Source: an uncultured Clostridia bacterium (lineage in GTDB: Bacteria; Bacillota; Clostridia; TANB77; CAG-508). From it: a stretch of 11,957 nt of DNA. The notes beneath the pieces were generated by a model. That model was not told where the DNA came from. It did not search any database and saw only the letters and a program-made list of their open reading frames with translations. Below, piece by piece: positions 1 through 10,686 of this stretch. Numbering within the stretch: the stretch's first letter is position 1; each line of letters begins with the position of its first letter. A program made the position numbers and the translations under genes. Where the stretch lies: positions 1-11,957 of the forward strand of contig CAPZDM010000050.1 of the NCBI GenBank assembly GCA_948745425.1, given 5' to 3'.

Positions 1-306
1 GCTGAAAATAGAAAAGTTTATTTACAAGAATATTTTAAAACTTATGATAGACCAAGAAAAGATGACAATACTTATGAGCAAATGTTAGCACAGCAAAAAC
101 AAGATTCAATGGAATTATCTTATAATAACAATGCTATGTCAGATTATACTTTAGCAAAATGGTCTAGCATATATCACACTAACAGCAAAGGAAATTTAGT
201 TATAGATAGAAAATTGAAAGTTGGGTCTGATATTCCAAAATCAATAAATATGAATATCAAAGTACCAACACAAAAATATAAAAATAGATATGTTTATAGT
301 TATTAA
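1..306 (+). CDS. C-terminal part of an unidentified mobile-element protein
   Basis: The frame is open from the first base of the window to a TAA at 304-306, giving 101 residues with no start in view, so this is the tail of a longer gene that begins outside. The tail is hydrophilic and rich in Asn, Lys, Tyr and Gln, with no membrane segment and no motif I recognise. A methionine at 82 opens a 74-residue frame, but no ribosome binding site precedes it and the reading frame continues upstream. The gene sits directly before excisionase and integrase genes, a place often filled by replication or transfer genes of integrative elements. That is context only; I cannot assign a function. A hairpin terminator follows immediately. 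Confidence 0.6.
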   Translation, partial: AENRKVYLQEYFKTYDRPRKDDNTYEQMLAQQKQDSMELSYNNNAMSDYTLAKWSSIYHTNSKGNLVIDRKLKVGSDIPKSINMNIKVPTQKYKNRYVYSY

Positions 307-307
307 C

Positions 308-342
308 AGACTTTATTAAGATTACTTAATAGATCTTTTTTA
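308..342 (+). terminator. Rho-independent terminator after the partial gene
   Basis: The left arm is AGA plus TTTATTAAG (308-310 and 312-320), with a bulged C at 311. The loop is ATTA and the right arm is CTTAATAGA-TCT (325-336), followed by a T run to 341. The stem is about 12 pairs with one G-T pair and is AT-rich, so it is weak, but it lies just after the stop codon. It would separate the upstream gene from the excisionase gene. Confidence 0.55.
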
Positions 343-373
343 TTGTAAATTTAAAGGCAGGAGGACTTACAAT

Positions 374-586
374 ATGGGTACTATTAAAGAAAATTATCAA
401 TTAATGTTTACTACATATCCAGATGTAGTAACTATTAATCAATTAAAAGATATGTTAGGTATTGGCATCACTCTTGCTTACAGGCTAGTAAAACAAAATA
501 GCATTAATGCTATTAAAGTAGGTAGAGAATACAAAATACCAAAAGCTAATGTAATAGCTTATTTAACTAAACAAAATGAAATATAG
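374..586 (+). CDS. xis: Excisionase-family helix-turn-helix DNA-binding protein
   Basis: This is a 70-residue protein. Residues about 17-65 look like the MerR-like helix-turn-helix of the excisionase/HTH_17 family: VVTINQLKDMLGI, then LAYRLVKQ as recognition helix, then the wing region IKVGREYKIPKANVIAYL. Such proteins bind DNA near the attachment site and direct the partner integrase towards excision. The start is supported by AGGAGG at 359-364, nine bases before the ATG. The integrase gene begins 88 bases downstream on the same strand, the usual xis-int order in integrative elements. The stop codon TAG overlaps the left arm of an inverted repeat at 585-649, which could link its own expression or binding to the integrase. 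A small regulator with the same fold cannot be excluded. Confidence 0.75.
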   Translation: MGTIKENYQLMFTTYPDVVTINQLKDMLGIGITLAYRLVKQNSINAIKVGREYKIPKANVIAYLTKQNEI

Positions 587-649
587 ACTAGATTAAAAGT
601 TATAAACATGGTATTATATCAAATATCAATAGTAGGTTAAATCTAGTCT
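585..649. repeat. 10-bp perfect inverted repeat between xis and int
   Basis: AGACTAGATT at 585-594 and its exact reverse complement AATCTAGTCT at 640-649 flank 45 AT-rich bases. No T run follows the right arm, so it is not a normal terminator. It could be a binding site for Xis or for a repressor, or a long-loop RNA hairpin that limits integrase expression from the xis transcript. The role is inferred from position only. Confidence 0.6.
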
Positions 650-674
650 GTTATGAGAAAAGAAAGGAGTTTTA

Positions 675-1853
675 ATGAATATAACAGCAAGCCTACAAAT
701 AAAAAATAATATTTATCAAGTTGTTTTAAATTATAAAGATATTAATGGTAAAAGAAAACAAAAATGGGTTTCAACAGGACTTTCTGAAAAAGGTAATAAT
801 AAACGCTTAGCAAATCAAAAAATGCAAGAAATACTTGCAGATTTTAAAGAAAGTATGAGTTGTTCTACTTCAAAAACAGATGACAAACTATTTACAACAT
901 ATTTAAAAGAATGGTTATTATCTGTCAAAAATACTATTGAAGAAAACACCTATGATTCTTATAAAGTAATTGTAAATAAAATTTGTGATTATTTTGAAGA
1001 TAAAAAGATTTTACTAAATGATTTAAAACCTGTAGAAATTCAGAAGTTTTATACTTTCCTTTATTCTAAAGAATTAACAGGGAATACAGTATTACATTAT
1101 CATAATGTTATAAGAAAAGCATTGCAAACTGCTTTAAAACTAGATTTGATATTAAGTAACCCTGCTGATAGAGTGGAACGACCTAAAAAGGAACAATTTA
1201 TAGGAAGTTTTTATTCTCAAACAGAACTTAACGCACTCTTTACATTGATTAAAGATGATCCATTAAAAATAGTTATTTATCTTGCGAGTTTTTATGGATT
1301 AAGAAGAAGTGAAGTTTTAGGTTTAAAATGGGAAGCTTTCAATTTTGAAGATAAAACAATTACCATTAAACACAAAGCTATTGAAACTAGAAAAGATAAT
1401 AAAAGAGTTATACTCTTAAAAGATAAAACTAAAAATCAATCTAGTTACAGAACTTTACCATTAGTTAATGATATTATTGTTCTTTTACAGGAGCATAAAA
1501 AACAAATTGATGAAAATAAAAAATTATGTGGAAATAGTTATAATAAAAAATATTTAGATTATATCTGTGTTGATTCTATGGGTAAGTTATTTAGACCAGA
1601 ATATGTAACAGACCATTTCACTTTAATTATGAATAATAATAAAGATGTTTTAAGAAAAATTAGATTTCATGATTTAAGGCATTCTTGTGCAAGTCTTTTA
1701 CTTGCTAAAGGAATACCTATGAAAGAAATTCAAGATTGGCTTGGTCATTCTACCTATTCTACCACTGCAAATATTTATGCTCATTTAGAAAAAGATACAA
1801 AAAATAAATCTGCAAATGTTCTTTCAAATACTTTAACATTTACAGATACTTAG
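675..1853 (+). CDS. int: Tyrosine recombinase, integrase of an integrative element
   Basis: This 392-residue protein has the length and three-part layout of Tn916/phage-type integrases. An N-terminal arm-binding beta domain spans about residues 1-60 (YQVVLNYKDINGKRKQKWVSTGL). A SAM-like core-binding domain spans about 70-165, and the catalytic domain about 178-375. Catalytic residues can be seen: Arg210 in FYGLRRSEVLGLKW, a Lys near 251-253 before SSYRTLPL, His332 and Arg335 in HDLRHSCAS, His358 in GHS, and the nucleophile Tyr368 in NIYAH. AAAGGAG at 663-669 sets the start. The gene is intact. Its stop lies 4 bases before the end of a tRNA-Gln gene on the opposite strand, which fits an element integrated at a tRNA-Gln locus. 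It catalyses integration and excision; the choice of tRNA-Gln as target is inferred from position. Confidence 0.95.
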   Translation: MNITASLQIKNNIYQVVLNYKDINGKRKQKWVSTGLSEKGNNKRLANQKMQEILADFKESMSCSTSKTDDKLFTTYLKEWLLSVKNTIEENTYDSYKVIVNKICDYFEDKKILLNDLKPVEIQKFYTFLYSKELTGNTVLHYHNVIRKALQTALKLDLILSNPADRVERPKKEQFIGSFYSQTELNALFTLIKDDPLKIVIYLASFYGLRRSEVLGLKWEAFNFEDKTITIKHKAIETRKDNKRVILLKDKTKNQSSYRTLPLVNDIIVLLQEHKKQIDENKKLCGNSYNKKYLDYICVDSMGKLFRPEYVTDHFTLIMNNNKDVLRKIRFHDLRHSCASLLLAKGIPMKEIQDWLGHSTYSTTANIYAHLEKDTKNKSANVLSNTLTFTDT

Positions 1854-1857
1854 TTAC

Positions 1858-1932
1858 TGGTTGGGGTAGTAAGATTCGAACTTACGCATCGACGGGTCAG
1901 AGCCGTCTGCCTTACCACTTGGCTATACCCCA
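1858..1932 (-). tRNA. tRNA-Gln (anticodon CUG), complete, apparently carried by the element
   Basis: Read on the - strand from 1932, all arms form. The acceptor is TGGGGTA with TACCCCA and the D stem is GCC/GGC. The anticodon stem GACGG/CCGTC holds the loop CTCTGAC, so the anticodon is CTG (codon CAG). The T arm is GTAAG/CTTAC with loop TTCGAAT. Discriminator A and an encoded CCA follow (1861-1858). The gene is 75 bases long with no mismatched stem pair. Its anticodon stem differs from that of the split copy at 2061-2098. A promoter-like sequence lies upstream at 2012-2040. The 3' end is 4 bases from the integrase stop codon. That is very tight for an ordinary integration into a tRNA 3' end, because no room is left for integrase arm sites on the int side. 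Confidence 0.95.
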
Positions 1933-1952
1933 GTATTTTTTAAAATATTTAA

Positions 1953-2011
1953 TTGGTTAGATATTTGGTTAGATGATTTTAAAAATTTAGCTTTCTAAAA
2001 AACATCTAATC
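1953..2011. repeat. Short direct and inverted repeats, candidate integrase arm-type sites
   Basis: TTGGTTAGAT occurs at 1953-1962 and again at 1965-1974, a 12-base period. A near-complement CATCTAATC occurs at 2003-2011, pairing with TTAGATG at 1969-1975. Tyrosine integrases bind such repeats beside their crossover site. The location, between int and the split tRNA, suits this role. The stem could instead be an RNA hairpin in the leader of the tRNA transcript. Confidence 0.4.
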
Positions 2012-2040
2012 ATTATATTTCAACTATTTTATAATTTTAA
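2012..2040 (-). promoter_or_regulatory. Putative sigma-A promoter for the intact tRNA-Gln
   Basis: On the - strand, TTAAAA (2040-2035) is followed by a 17-base spacer and a perfect TATAAT (2017-2012). The tRNA starts about 80 bases downstream. The -10 is consensus and the -35 matches TTGACA at four of six positions. The surroundings are AT-rich, so a chance match is possible. Confidence 0.4.
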
Positions 2041-2060
2041 GGTTATTTCAAACCTATAAG

Positions 2061-2098
2061 AGTCAGAGTCCGATGCCTTACCACTTGGCGATACCCCA
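2061..2098 (-). pseudogene. Split tRNA-Gln: 5' half ending in the anticodon loop
   Basis: From 2098 on the - strand come acceptor TGGGGTA, TC, D arm GCC-AAGTGGTAA-GGC, A, anticodon 5' stem TCGGA and loop CTCTGAC (anticodon CUG). The canonical tRNA-Gln would continue TCCGA and a T arm. Here the sequence reads TCTTATAGG and drifts into AT-rich DNA, with no acceptor 3' strand and no CCA. The 5' half has the canonical TATCGCC of bacterial tRNA-Gln. It lies on the host side of the locus, next to eno, so it is probably the original resident gene. The break falls at the loop shared with the intact copy, which suggests site-specific crossover there. A faint T-loop-like TTTGAAA further on means gradual decay of an old tandem copy is the alternative. 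Confidence 0.8.
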
Positions 2099-2111
2099 GT
2101 ATAAAATAATG

Positions 2112-2160
2112 AATAGTGAATAATTAATAGTTAATAGTAGGGGCACGGTGCACCGTGCCC
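2112..2160. repeat. AT-rich heptamers plus a GC-rich perfect palindrome after eno
   Basis: Four heptamers of the form AATAGTT (2112-2139: AATAGTG, AATAATT, AATAGTT, AATAGTA) run into a 20-base perfect palindrome, GGGCACGGTG/CACCGTGCCC, at 2141-2160. It is far more GC-rich than its surroundings and begins 16 bases after the eno stop. A strong hairpin here could stop or protect the operon transcript, but in the eno direction no T run follows it. This composition looks like a dispersed intergenic repeat (REP- or MITE-like). Confidence 0.65.
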
Positions 2161-2176
2161 GAAAAAATAATTTATT

Positions 2177-4466
<2,290 letters not shown>

Positions 4467-4475
4467 ATAAAACTC

Positions 4476-6008
4476 CTATTTTATAATAATGCTCTCTCCT
4501 GTCATTTCTTTTGGTTTCTCTAGTCCCATTATATCTAGCATTGTTGGAGCTAAATCTGCTAATTTTCCTTCTTTTAAAACCACATTTTCTTTTCCTACTA
4601 ATATTAATGGAACTGGATTTGTTGTATGCGATGTGAATGGTTCTCCTGTTTCATAGTCCACCATTTGTTCTGAATTTCCATGGTCTGCTGTGATTAATAA
4701 TACTCCTTCTTTTTCTTTAACAACATCAACTATTTTTTGAACACATTCATCTAATGTTTCAACAGCTTTTATTGCTGCTTCTAAATTTCCTGTATGTCCA
4801 ACCATATCTGAATTTGCAAAGTTTAATATTATACTATCATATTTGTCTTCATTTATTGCTTGGATTACTTTGTCTGTTACTTCATAAGCACTCATTTCTG
4901 GTTGTAAATCATATGTTGCAACTTTTGGCGAATTTACCAAAATTCTATCTTCGCCTTCATATACCTTTTCTTCTCCACCATTAAAGAAAAACGTAACATG
5001 TGCATATTTTTCTGTTTCTGCAATTCTTAATTGTTTATATCCTAATTTGCTTATATATTCTCCAAATGTATTTTGTAATGCAATTGGCTTAAATGCAACA
5101 TTAACATTTGGTAATGTTTCATCATATTGTGTAAATGTTACGAAATATAAGTCTAATTTTTTTGTTTCAAATTCTTTAAATTCGTTATCTACTAATGTTC
5201 TTGTGATTTGTCTTGCTCTGTCTGGTCTAAAGTTAAAAAATATTACAGAATCATGTTCTCCTATTGTAGCTATTGGTTCTTCATTATTATTACATATTAC
5301 TGTAGGTACAACAAATTCATCAAATATTTCTTTTTGATAAGATTCCTCAATTGCTGATATTGGTGATATTGCTTTTGGTCCTATTCCATTTACCATTGCA
5401 TCATATGCTAATTTTTCTCTGTCCCAACGTTTGTCTCTATCCATTGCATAATATCTTCCAGAAACTGTTGCTATTTTTCCAATTTCCTTTTCTTCTAACT
5501 TTTCTTGAAGTTCTGTTAAAAAACCTTCTCCTGATGCTGGTGGTGTATCACGTCCATCCATAAAACAATGTATAAATACATCATCTAGTCCTTTTCTTTT
5601 TGCATATTCTAATAAAGCATATAGATGTCTATTATGACTATGAACTCCTCCATCTGAAACTAATCCCATTATGTGTAATTTAGAGTTATATTTTTTGCAA
5701 TTTTCAATAGCATCATTGAATTCTGGTATTGTAAAAAATTCTCCGTCTTCAATTGATTTTGTTATTCTTGTCAATACTTGATATACTACTCTCCCTGCTC
5801 CAATGTTTGTATGTCCTACTTCTGAATTTCCCATTTGTCCTTCAGGTAGTCCAACTGCTAGTCCACTTGTATGTATTTGTGTGGTTGGACATTCGCTCAT
5901 TAGTTTGTCAATATTAGGTGTATTTGCTTTTTTTATTGCATTTCCTTCTTCTTTTGAATTTATACCAAATCCATCTAATATCATTAGCATTGTTAATTTG
6001 TTCTTCAC
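4476..6008 (-). CDS. gpmI: 2,3-bisphosphoglycerate-independent phosphoglycerate mutase
   Basis: This 510-residue protein has the standard length of the cofactor-independent enzyme that interconverts 3- and 2-phosphoglycerate with Mn2+. It belongs to the alkaline-phosphatase superfamily. Visible motifs are metal-binding Asp12 in LMILDGFG, catalytic Ser62 in [61 protein letters not shown], and C-terminal metal ligands in [11 protein letters not shown] and SHTTNPVPL. The start codon is GTG (6008-6006), with GGAAAGGGG about ten bases before it and no better ATG nearby. It lies 29 bases after tpiA. The next gene begins 9 bases after its stop, with a ribosome binding site that overlaps the stop codon. 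No defect is seen. Confidence 0.97.
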   Translation of the reverse strand: MKNKLTMLMILDGFGINSKEEGNAIKKANTPNIDKLMSECPTTQIHTSGLAVGLPEGQMGNSEVGHTNIGAGRVVYQVLTRITKSIEDGEFFTIPEFNDAIENCKKYNSKLHIMGLVSDGGVHSHNRHLYALLEYAKRKGLDDVFIHCFMDGRDTPPASGEGFLTELQEKLEEKEIGKIATVSGRYYAMDRDKRWDREKLAYDAMVNGIGPKAISPISAIEESYQKEIFDEFVVPTVICNNNEEPIATIGEHDSVIFFNFRPDRARQITRTLVDNEFKEFETKKLDLYFVTFTQYDETLPNVNVAFKPIALQNTFGEYISKLGYKQLRIAETEKYAHVTFFFNGGEEKVYEGEDRILVNSPKVATYDLQPEMSAYEVTDKVIQAINEDKYDSIILNFANSDMVGHTGNLEAAIKAVETLDECVQKIVDVVKEKEGVLLITADHGNSEQMVDYETGEPFTSHTTNPVPLILVGKENVVLKEGKLADLAPTMLDIMGLEKPKEMTGESIIIK

Positions 6009-6037
6009 TTTGAATTTTCCCCTTTCCTGTTTGAACT

Positions 6038-6793
6038 TTACTCTTTGTCAAAATTCACTATTTTTGCAAATTCTTCTGGTTTTAAGCTTGCTCCACCTAC
6101 AAGTCCCCCATCAATATCTGATGTTGTAAATAATTCCTTTGCATTTGTAGACTTTACACTTCCACCGTATTGTATTATAACACATTCTGCTACATTTTTT
6201 CCATAGTTTTGCTCAATTTCTTTTCTAATTGTTTTAATACTTTCATTTGCATCTTGTGCTGTTGCTGTTTTTCCTGTTCCAATAGCCCATATTGGTTCAT
6301 ATGCAATTATTGTATTTTTTACTTCTTCTGGCTCTAATCCTTCTAACGCAAGTCTTGTTTGTGTAGTTATTACATTTGTTGTTTTTCCTTCTTCTTTTTC
6401 TTGTAATGATTCACCAACACATACTATTGGTTTTAATCCAACTGATAGAGCTTTTTTTAACTTTTTGTTAACAGTTTCATCTGTTTCATTAAAGTATTGT
6501 CTTCTTTCTGAATGACCTATTATTACATAGTCTACATTTATGCTCTTTAACATTTCTGCTGAGATTTCTCCTGTATAAGCTCCTGTAGTTTCCCAATGCA
6601 TATTTTGTGCTCCTATTTTTATATTTGTTTCTTGCACATGTAATAATGCATAAAATAAATCTGTATATGGAACACAAAGTATAACTTCATTGTTTGTGTC
6701 TTTTACTAATGGTGCAAATTCATTTATAAAATTTATTGCTTCATTTGGAAGCATATTCATCTTCCAGTTTCCTGCAATTACCTTTTTTCGCAT
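6038..6793 (-). CDS. tpiA: Triosephosphate isomerase
   Basis: The protein is 251 residues from the ATG at 6793, the usual length of this (beta-alpha)8 barrel, which interconverts dihydroxyacetone phosphate and glyceraldehyde-3-phosphate. It has Asn9 and Lys11 in AGNWKMN, the electrophile His94 in IGHSERR, the catalytic base Glu166 in [13 protein letters not shown] (which also holds the mobile loop 6), and the phosphate-binding YGGSVK and GGLVGGASL. An upstream ATG at 6829 would add 12 residues. I rejected it because AAGGAGG stands just before 6793 and the family starts at [11 protein letters not shown]. It is third in the glycolytic operon. The gap to pgk (6794-6961) is filled mostly by a large inverted repeat. 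Confidence 0.97.
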   Translation of the reverse strand: MRKKVIAGNWKMNMLPNEAINFINEFAPLVKDTNNEVILCVPYTDLFYALLHVQETNIKIGAQNMHWETTGAYTGEISAEMLKSINVDYVIIGHSERRQYFNETDETVNKKLKKALSVGLKPIVCVGESLQEKEEGKTTNVITTQTRLALEGLEPEEVKNTIIAYEPIWAIGTGKTATAQDANESIKTIRKEIEQNYGKNVAECVIIQYGGSVKSTNAKELFTTSDIDGGLVGGASLKPEEFAKIVNFDKE

Positions 6794-6852
6794 AAATTTT
6801 TCCTCCTTGTTTATATAATCTTTTAACAATTATATCCTATTTCTATCTAGCT

Positions 6853-6973
6853 GTTGGAAAATAATTGTTCTCTAACTAGGCGCACGAAGGTGATATTCCA
6901 TGAGGCGTACTAGTGTACGTTGAATGGAAATCACCTGAGTAGCAACAACGTTAGAGGGCAATTATTTCCCAAC
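6853..6973. repeat. 121-bp nested inverted repeat between pgk and tpiA
   Basis: The outer arms are 24 bases at 6853-6876 and 6950-6973 and match at 21 of 24 positions as inverted copies (both read GTTGG...AATTG...CTCTAAC). An inner pair is AGGTGATATTCCAT (6888-6901) with ATGGAAATCACCT (6924-6936), and a tip hairpin is CGTAC/GTACG (6906-6910 and 6915-6919). The RNA would fold into a long two-stage hairpin. The right outer arm contains the last codons and the stop of pgk. This fits a small MITE-like insertion or a structured RNA that tunes or processes the operon message. No clear target duplication is visible. Confidence 0.75.
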
Positions 6974-8152
6974 CTCGTCTAAACATTCTATGCCTGGTAA
7001 TAATTTCCCCTCCAAATACTCTAATGAAGCTCCTCCACCAGTTGAAATATGAGTCATTTTATCAGCAACCCCTGCTTTTTCAACAGCAGCAGCAGAATCC
7101 CCTCCACCAATAACTGTTACAGCATCTATACTTGCTAATTTATTAGCTATAGAATTTGTACCAAAAGCGAACTGTTCAAATTCAGAAAGTCCAGCAGGTC
7201 CATTCCATAATACTGTTGCAGCATTTTCTAATTCCTTAGAATAAAGTTCTACTGTTTCTGGTCCTATATCTAATCCTATCCATCCTTCTGGCATTTCTGT
7301 TGTTTTTACTACTTTGCTTTCTGTATCTTTATCAAATTCTTTTCCTACTTTTGTATCTACTGGTAACATGAATTTAACACCTTTTTCTTTTGCCTTTTCC
7401 ATTAGTGAATTTGCTAATTCTAATTTATCTTCTTCACAAATTGAATTTCCTACTGAATGTCCTTGTGCTTTAAAGAATGTATATTCCATAGCTCCAACTA
7501 TCATTAATGTATCAACTTTTTCTAATAGTTTTTCTATAACTTCTATTTTATCTGATACTTTTTTACCTCCCATTATTGCTACAAATGGTCTTTTTGGATT
7601 ATTTAATGCTTTTCCTAAGAATTTTAATTCTTTTTCTATTAAAAATCCTGATACTGCTGGTAAATATGCTGCTACACCTGCTGTGCTTGCATGTGCTCTA
7701 TGTGCTGTTCCAAATGCATCATTTACATATATTTCTGCTAAACTTGCAAGTTCTTTTGAAAATTCTGCATCATTTTCTTCTTCTCTTTTGTCAAATCTAA
7801 CATTTTCTAGTAGTATAGCTTCTCCCTCTTTTATATTATTCGCTAATTCTTTTGCACTTTCTCCTATTATGTCTCCTGCTAATTTTACTTCTTTTCCTAA
7901 TAATCTTGATAGTTCTTTTGCTACTGGAGCTAGTGAAAATTCTGGTTTTATTTGTCCCTTTGGTCTTCCTAAATGTGAACATAAAATAACTTTTGCATTA
8001 TTATCTAATAAATATTTTATTGTTTCTAATGCTCCTACTATTCTTCTATTGTCTGTTATATTTAAGTTTTCATCTTGTGGTACATTAAAATCACATCTTA
8101 CAAGTACTTTTTTCCCTTTTACGTCTATATCTTTCACTGTTTTTTTATTCAT
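6962..8152 (-). CDS. pgk: Phosphoglycerate kinase
   Basis: This 396-residue two-domain kinase makes ATP from ADP and 1,3-bisphosphoglycerate. N-domain substrate residues are in VRCDFNVP (Asp21, Asn23), [13 protein letters not shown] (His60, Arg63), LLENVRF and [15 protein letters not shown]-domain nucleotide motifs are [28 protein letters not shown] and [14 protein letters not shown]. The segment after NGPAG reads LSEFE where many orthologues have VFE-type residues; it aligns without a gap, so I take it as normal variation. The start ATG has GGGAGAG before it. The last four codons (V-G-K-stop) lie inside the right arm of the repeat at 6853-6973, so that repeat may have supplied the end of the gene. 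It is second in the operon, 131 bases after gap. Confidence 0.98.
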   Translation of the reverse strand: MNKKTVKDIDVKGKKVLVRCDFNVPQDENLNITDNRRIVGALETIKYLLDNNAKVILCSHLGRPKGQIKPEFSLAPVAKELSRLLGKEVKLAGDIIGESAKELANNIKEGEAILLENVRFDKREEENDAEFSKELASLAEIYVNDAFGTAHRAHASTAGVAAYLPAVSGFLIEKELKFLGKALNNPKRPFVAIMGGKKVSDKIEVIEKLLEKVDTLMIVGAMEYTFFKAQGHSVGNSICEEDKLELANSLMEKAKEKGVKFMLPVDTKVGKEFDKDTESKVVKTTEMPEGWIGLDIGPETVELYSKELENAATVLWNGPAGLSEFEQFAFGTNSIANKLASIDAVTVIGGGDSAAAVEKAGVADKMTHISTGGGASLEYLEGKLLPGIECLDEVGK

Positions 8153-8175
8153 TTAAATCTCTCCCTTCAAAATTG

Positions 8176-8273
8176 AAATGGAAATTGGGGCGAGTCTCTT
8201 TTCCAATTTCCTTAAAATTTCAAAAAATAGGAGAAACTGAAATTGGAAAAGAGAACCGTCCCAATTTCCATTT
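8176..8273. repeat. Bipartite REP/BIME-like inverted repeat between gap and pgk
   Basis: Two 35-base arms (8176-8210 and 8239-8273) match as inverted copies at 32 of 35 positions around a 28-base spacer. Each arm is also a hairpin by itself: GGAAATTGG with CCAATTTCC at 8180-8188 and 8203-8211, and the same in the right arm. Two inverted REP-like hairpins in one intergenic space is the BIME layout. The GGGACGGTTCTCTTTTCC core (read on the - strand) recalls REP sequences linked to Y1/RAYT transposases in Clostridia; that link is from memory. Confidence 0.75.
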
Positions 8274-8283
8274 CCCCTTAATC

Positions 8284-9344
<1,061 letters not shown>

Positions 9345-9351
9345 CTTGATT

Positions 9352-9380
9352 ATTGTACATCAAAACAAATTTCTTTGCAA
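9352..9380 (-). promoter_or_regulatory. Sigma-A promoter of the glycolytic operon
   Basis: On the - strand TTGCAA (9380-9375) is followed by exactly 17 bases and TACAAT (9357-9352). Each box matches consensus at four or five of six positions. Transcription would start near 9345, giving a leader of about 60 bases before the gap ATG. The promoter lies downstream of the mtaB stop, so gap and the genes after it can be expressed apart from mtaB. Confidence 0.65.
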
Positions 9381-9408
9381 GGGGTATAATAAAATTAGCA
9401 ATGATTTA

Positions 9409-10686
9409 TTAATTAATACTACCTATAATATTATCTTTCTCTATTTTGTCTATATTTACTGTTTTTATTTTATTTTCTAAATTTTCATTTGTTTTTACTT
9501 GTATCATCATATAATTTGGTGTATGTCCTTTATAGTACTCTCCTTCTTTTTCTTCAAATAAAACTTGTACTTTTTTTCCTATATAATTATTGTTGTATTC
9601 ATTTTGAATTTTGTTTGATAATTGAATTATCTTCTTACTTCTTTCTTCTTGTAATTCATTAGAAATCTGATCTGGCATTTTCTCTGCTATTGTTCCTTTT
9701 CTTTTTGAATATTTAAATGTATGTATTTTGTAAAATCCTATTTCTTTCAAAAATCTATATGTAGTATTGAATTCTTCTTCTGTTTCTCCTGGAAATCCCA
9801 CTATTATATCTGCTGTTAACAATGAATTTGGATATGCCTTTCTTAAAATCTGGACACTTTCTTTGAAATCTTTAGTTGTATACCTTCTATTCATTCTTTT
9901 TAATGTTTCATCACATCCACTTTGCAGTGACATATGAAATTGATCACATATTTTTTCTAGCTTATTTAGTTCTTTGATAAAATTCTCTGTTATTAATTTT
10001 GGCTCTAAAGACCCTAATCTTATTCTTTCTATTCCATCTATTGTGTTTATTTCCTTTAATAAATCTATTAAACCTATTTTTTCATCAAAGTCTATACCAT
10101 AAGATGCAATATGTATTCCTGTAATAACAACTTCTTTTATTCCTTTTTGAGCTATACCTGTAATCTCTCTAACTATATTTTCTATTTTTCTACTTCTAAC
10201 TCTTCCTCTTGCAAATGGAATTATGCAATAACTACAAAAATTATTACATCCATCTTGTATTTTTATAAATGCACGTACTTTTTCTGTATATGTAGTTTCT
10301 CCAAAATCTTTATATTCCTTTTGTTTACTAATATCTGAAACTATGCTTTGTTTTTCTTTGTAATCTTCTACATATTTTATAATTTCGTTTTTTTCATTAT
10401 TTCCAAGTATTAAGTCTATTTCCTCTATTTTTTCTAATTCTTCTTTACCTACTTGTACATAGCATCCAACTATTACTAATATCGAATTTGGATTAATTTG
10501 CTTTGCTCTTCTTAGTATTTGTCTAGATTTTTTATCTGCCATATTTGTTACAGTACATGTATTTACAATATATATATCTGCTGTTTCTTCAAAGTTTACT
10601 ATTTTATATCCATTATTTATAAATTTCTGTTTCATTGCATTTGTTTCATATTGGTTTACCTTACAACCGTAATGTAAAAAAAGCAA
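9409..10686 (-). CDS. mtaB: tRNA t6A37 methylthiotransferase MtaB, 5' end probably frameshifted
   Basis: This radical-SAM methylthiotransferase turns t6A37 into ms2t6A37 in tRNAs that read ANN codons. The open frame (425 residues) has the MTTase Cys8 in YGCKVNQYET (the MtaB signature), Cys44 in VNTCTVTNMADKKSRQ and Cys75 in VGCY. The radical-SAM cluster is Cys147, Cys151 and Cys154 in DGCNNFCSYCIIPFARGR, followed by SLQSGC, DIIVGFPGETEEEF and a C-terminal TRAM-like domain. The listed start is a TTG at 10686 without a ribosome binding site. A better start, ATG at 10696 with AAAGGA before it, encodes MKKVAFFTL, the expected family N-terminus. It then runs out of frame at TTAcGGTTGTAA. One base too many, in the seven-T run (10676-10682) or at C10669, explains this. 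Confidence 0.93.
   Translation of the reverse strand: MLFLHYGCKVNQYETNAMKQKFINNGYKIVNFEETADIYIVNTCTVTNMADKKSRQILRRAKQINPNSILVIVGCYVQVGKEELEKIEEIDLILGNNEKNEIIKYVEDYKEKQSIVSDISKQKEYKDFGETTYTEKVRAFIKIQDGCNNFCSYCIIPFARGRVRSRKIENIVREITGIAQKGIKEVVITGIHIASYGIDFDEKIGLIDLLKEINTIDGIERIRLGSLEPKLITENFIKELNKLEKICDQFHMSLQSGCDETLKRMNRRYTTKDFKESVQILRKAYPNSLLTADIIVGFPGETEEEFNTTYRFLKEIGFYKIHTFKYSKRKGTIAEKMPDQISNELQEERSKKIIQLSNKIQNEYNNNYIGKKVQVLFEEKEGEYYKGHTPNYMMIQVKTNENLENKIKTVNIDKIEKDNIIGSIN

Noticed and set aside
1858..1932. Ordinary integration at the 3' end of the intact tRNA-Gln, with no role for the second copy
   Set aside because: Not excluded, but less likely. The integrase stop is only 4 bases from the tRNA end, which leaves no room for arm sites, and the arrangement would not explain why the host-side copy breaks exactly at the anticodon loop.
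2141..2160. Palindrome as a standard rho-independent terminator for eno
   Set aside because: In the eno direction the stem is followed by CTACTATTAACT with no T run, so the standard form is lacking.
6489..6677. 62-codon - strand frame inside tpiA
   Set aside because: It is a shifted frame within a complete triosephosphate isomerase gene, with no independent start signal.
7314..8156. 280-codon open frame on the + strand
   Set aside because: It lies fully antisense to pgk, which has all family motifs. The frame is Ser/Phe-rich, as expected for the complement of an AT-rich gene, and has no ribosome binding site.
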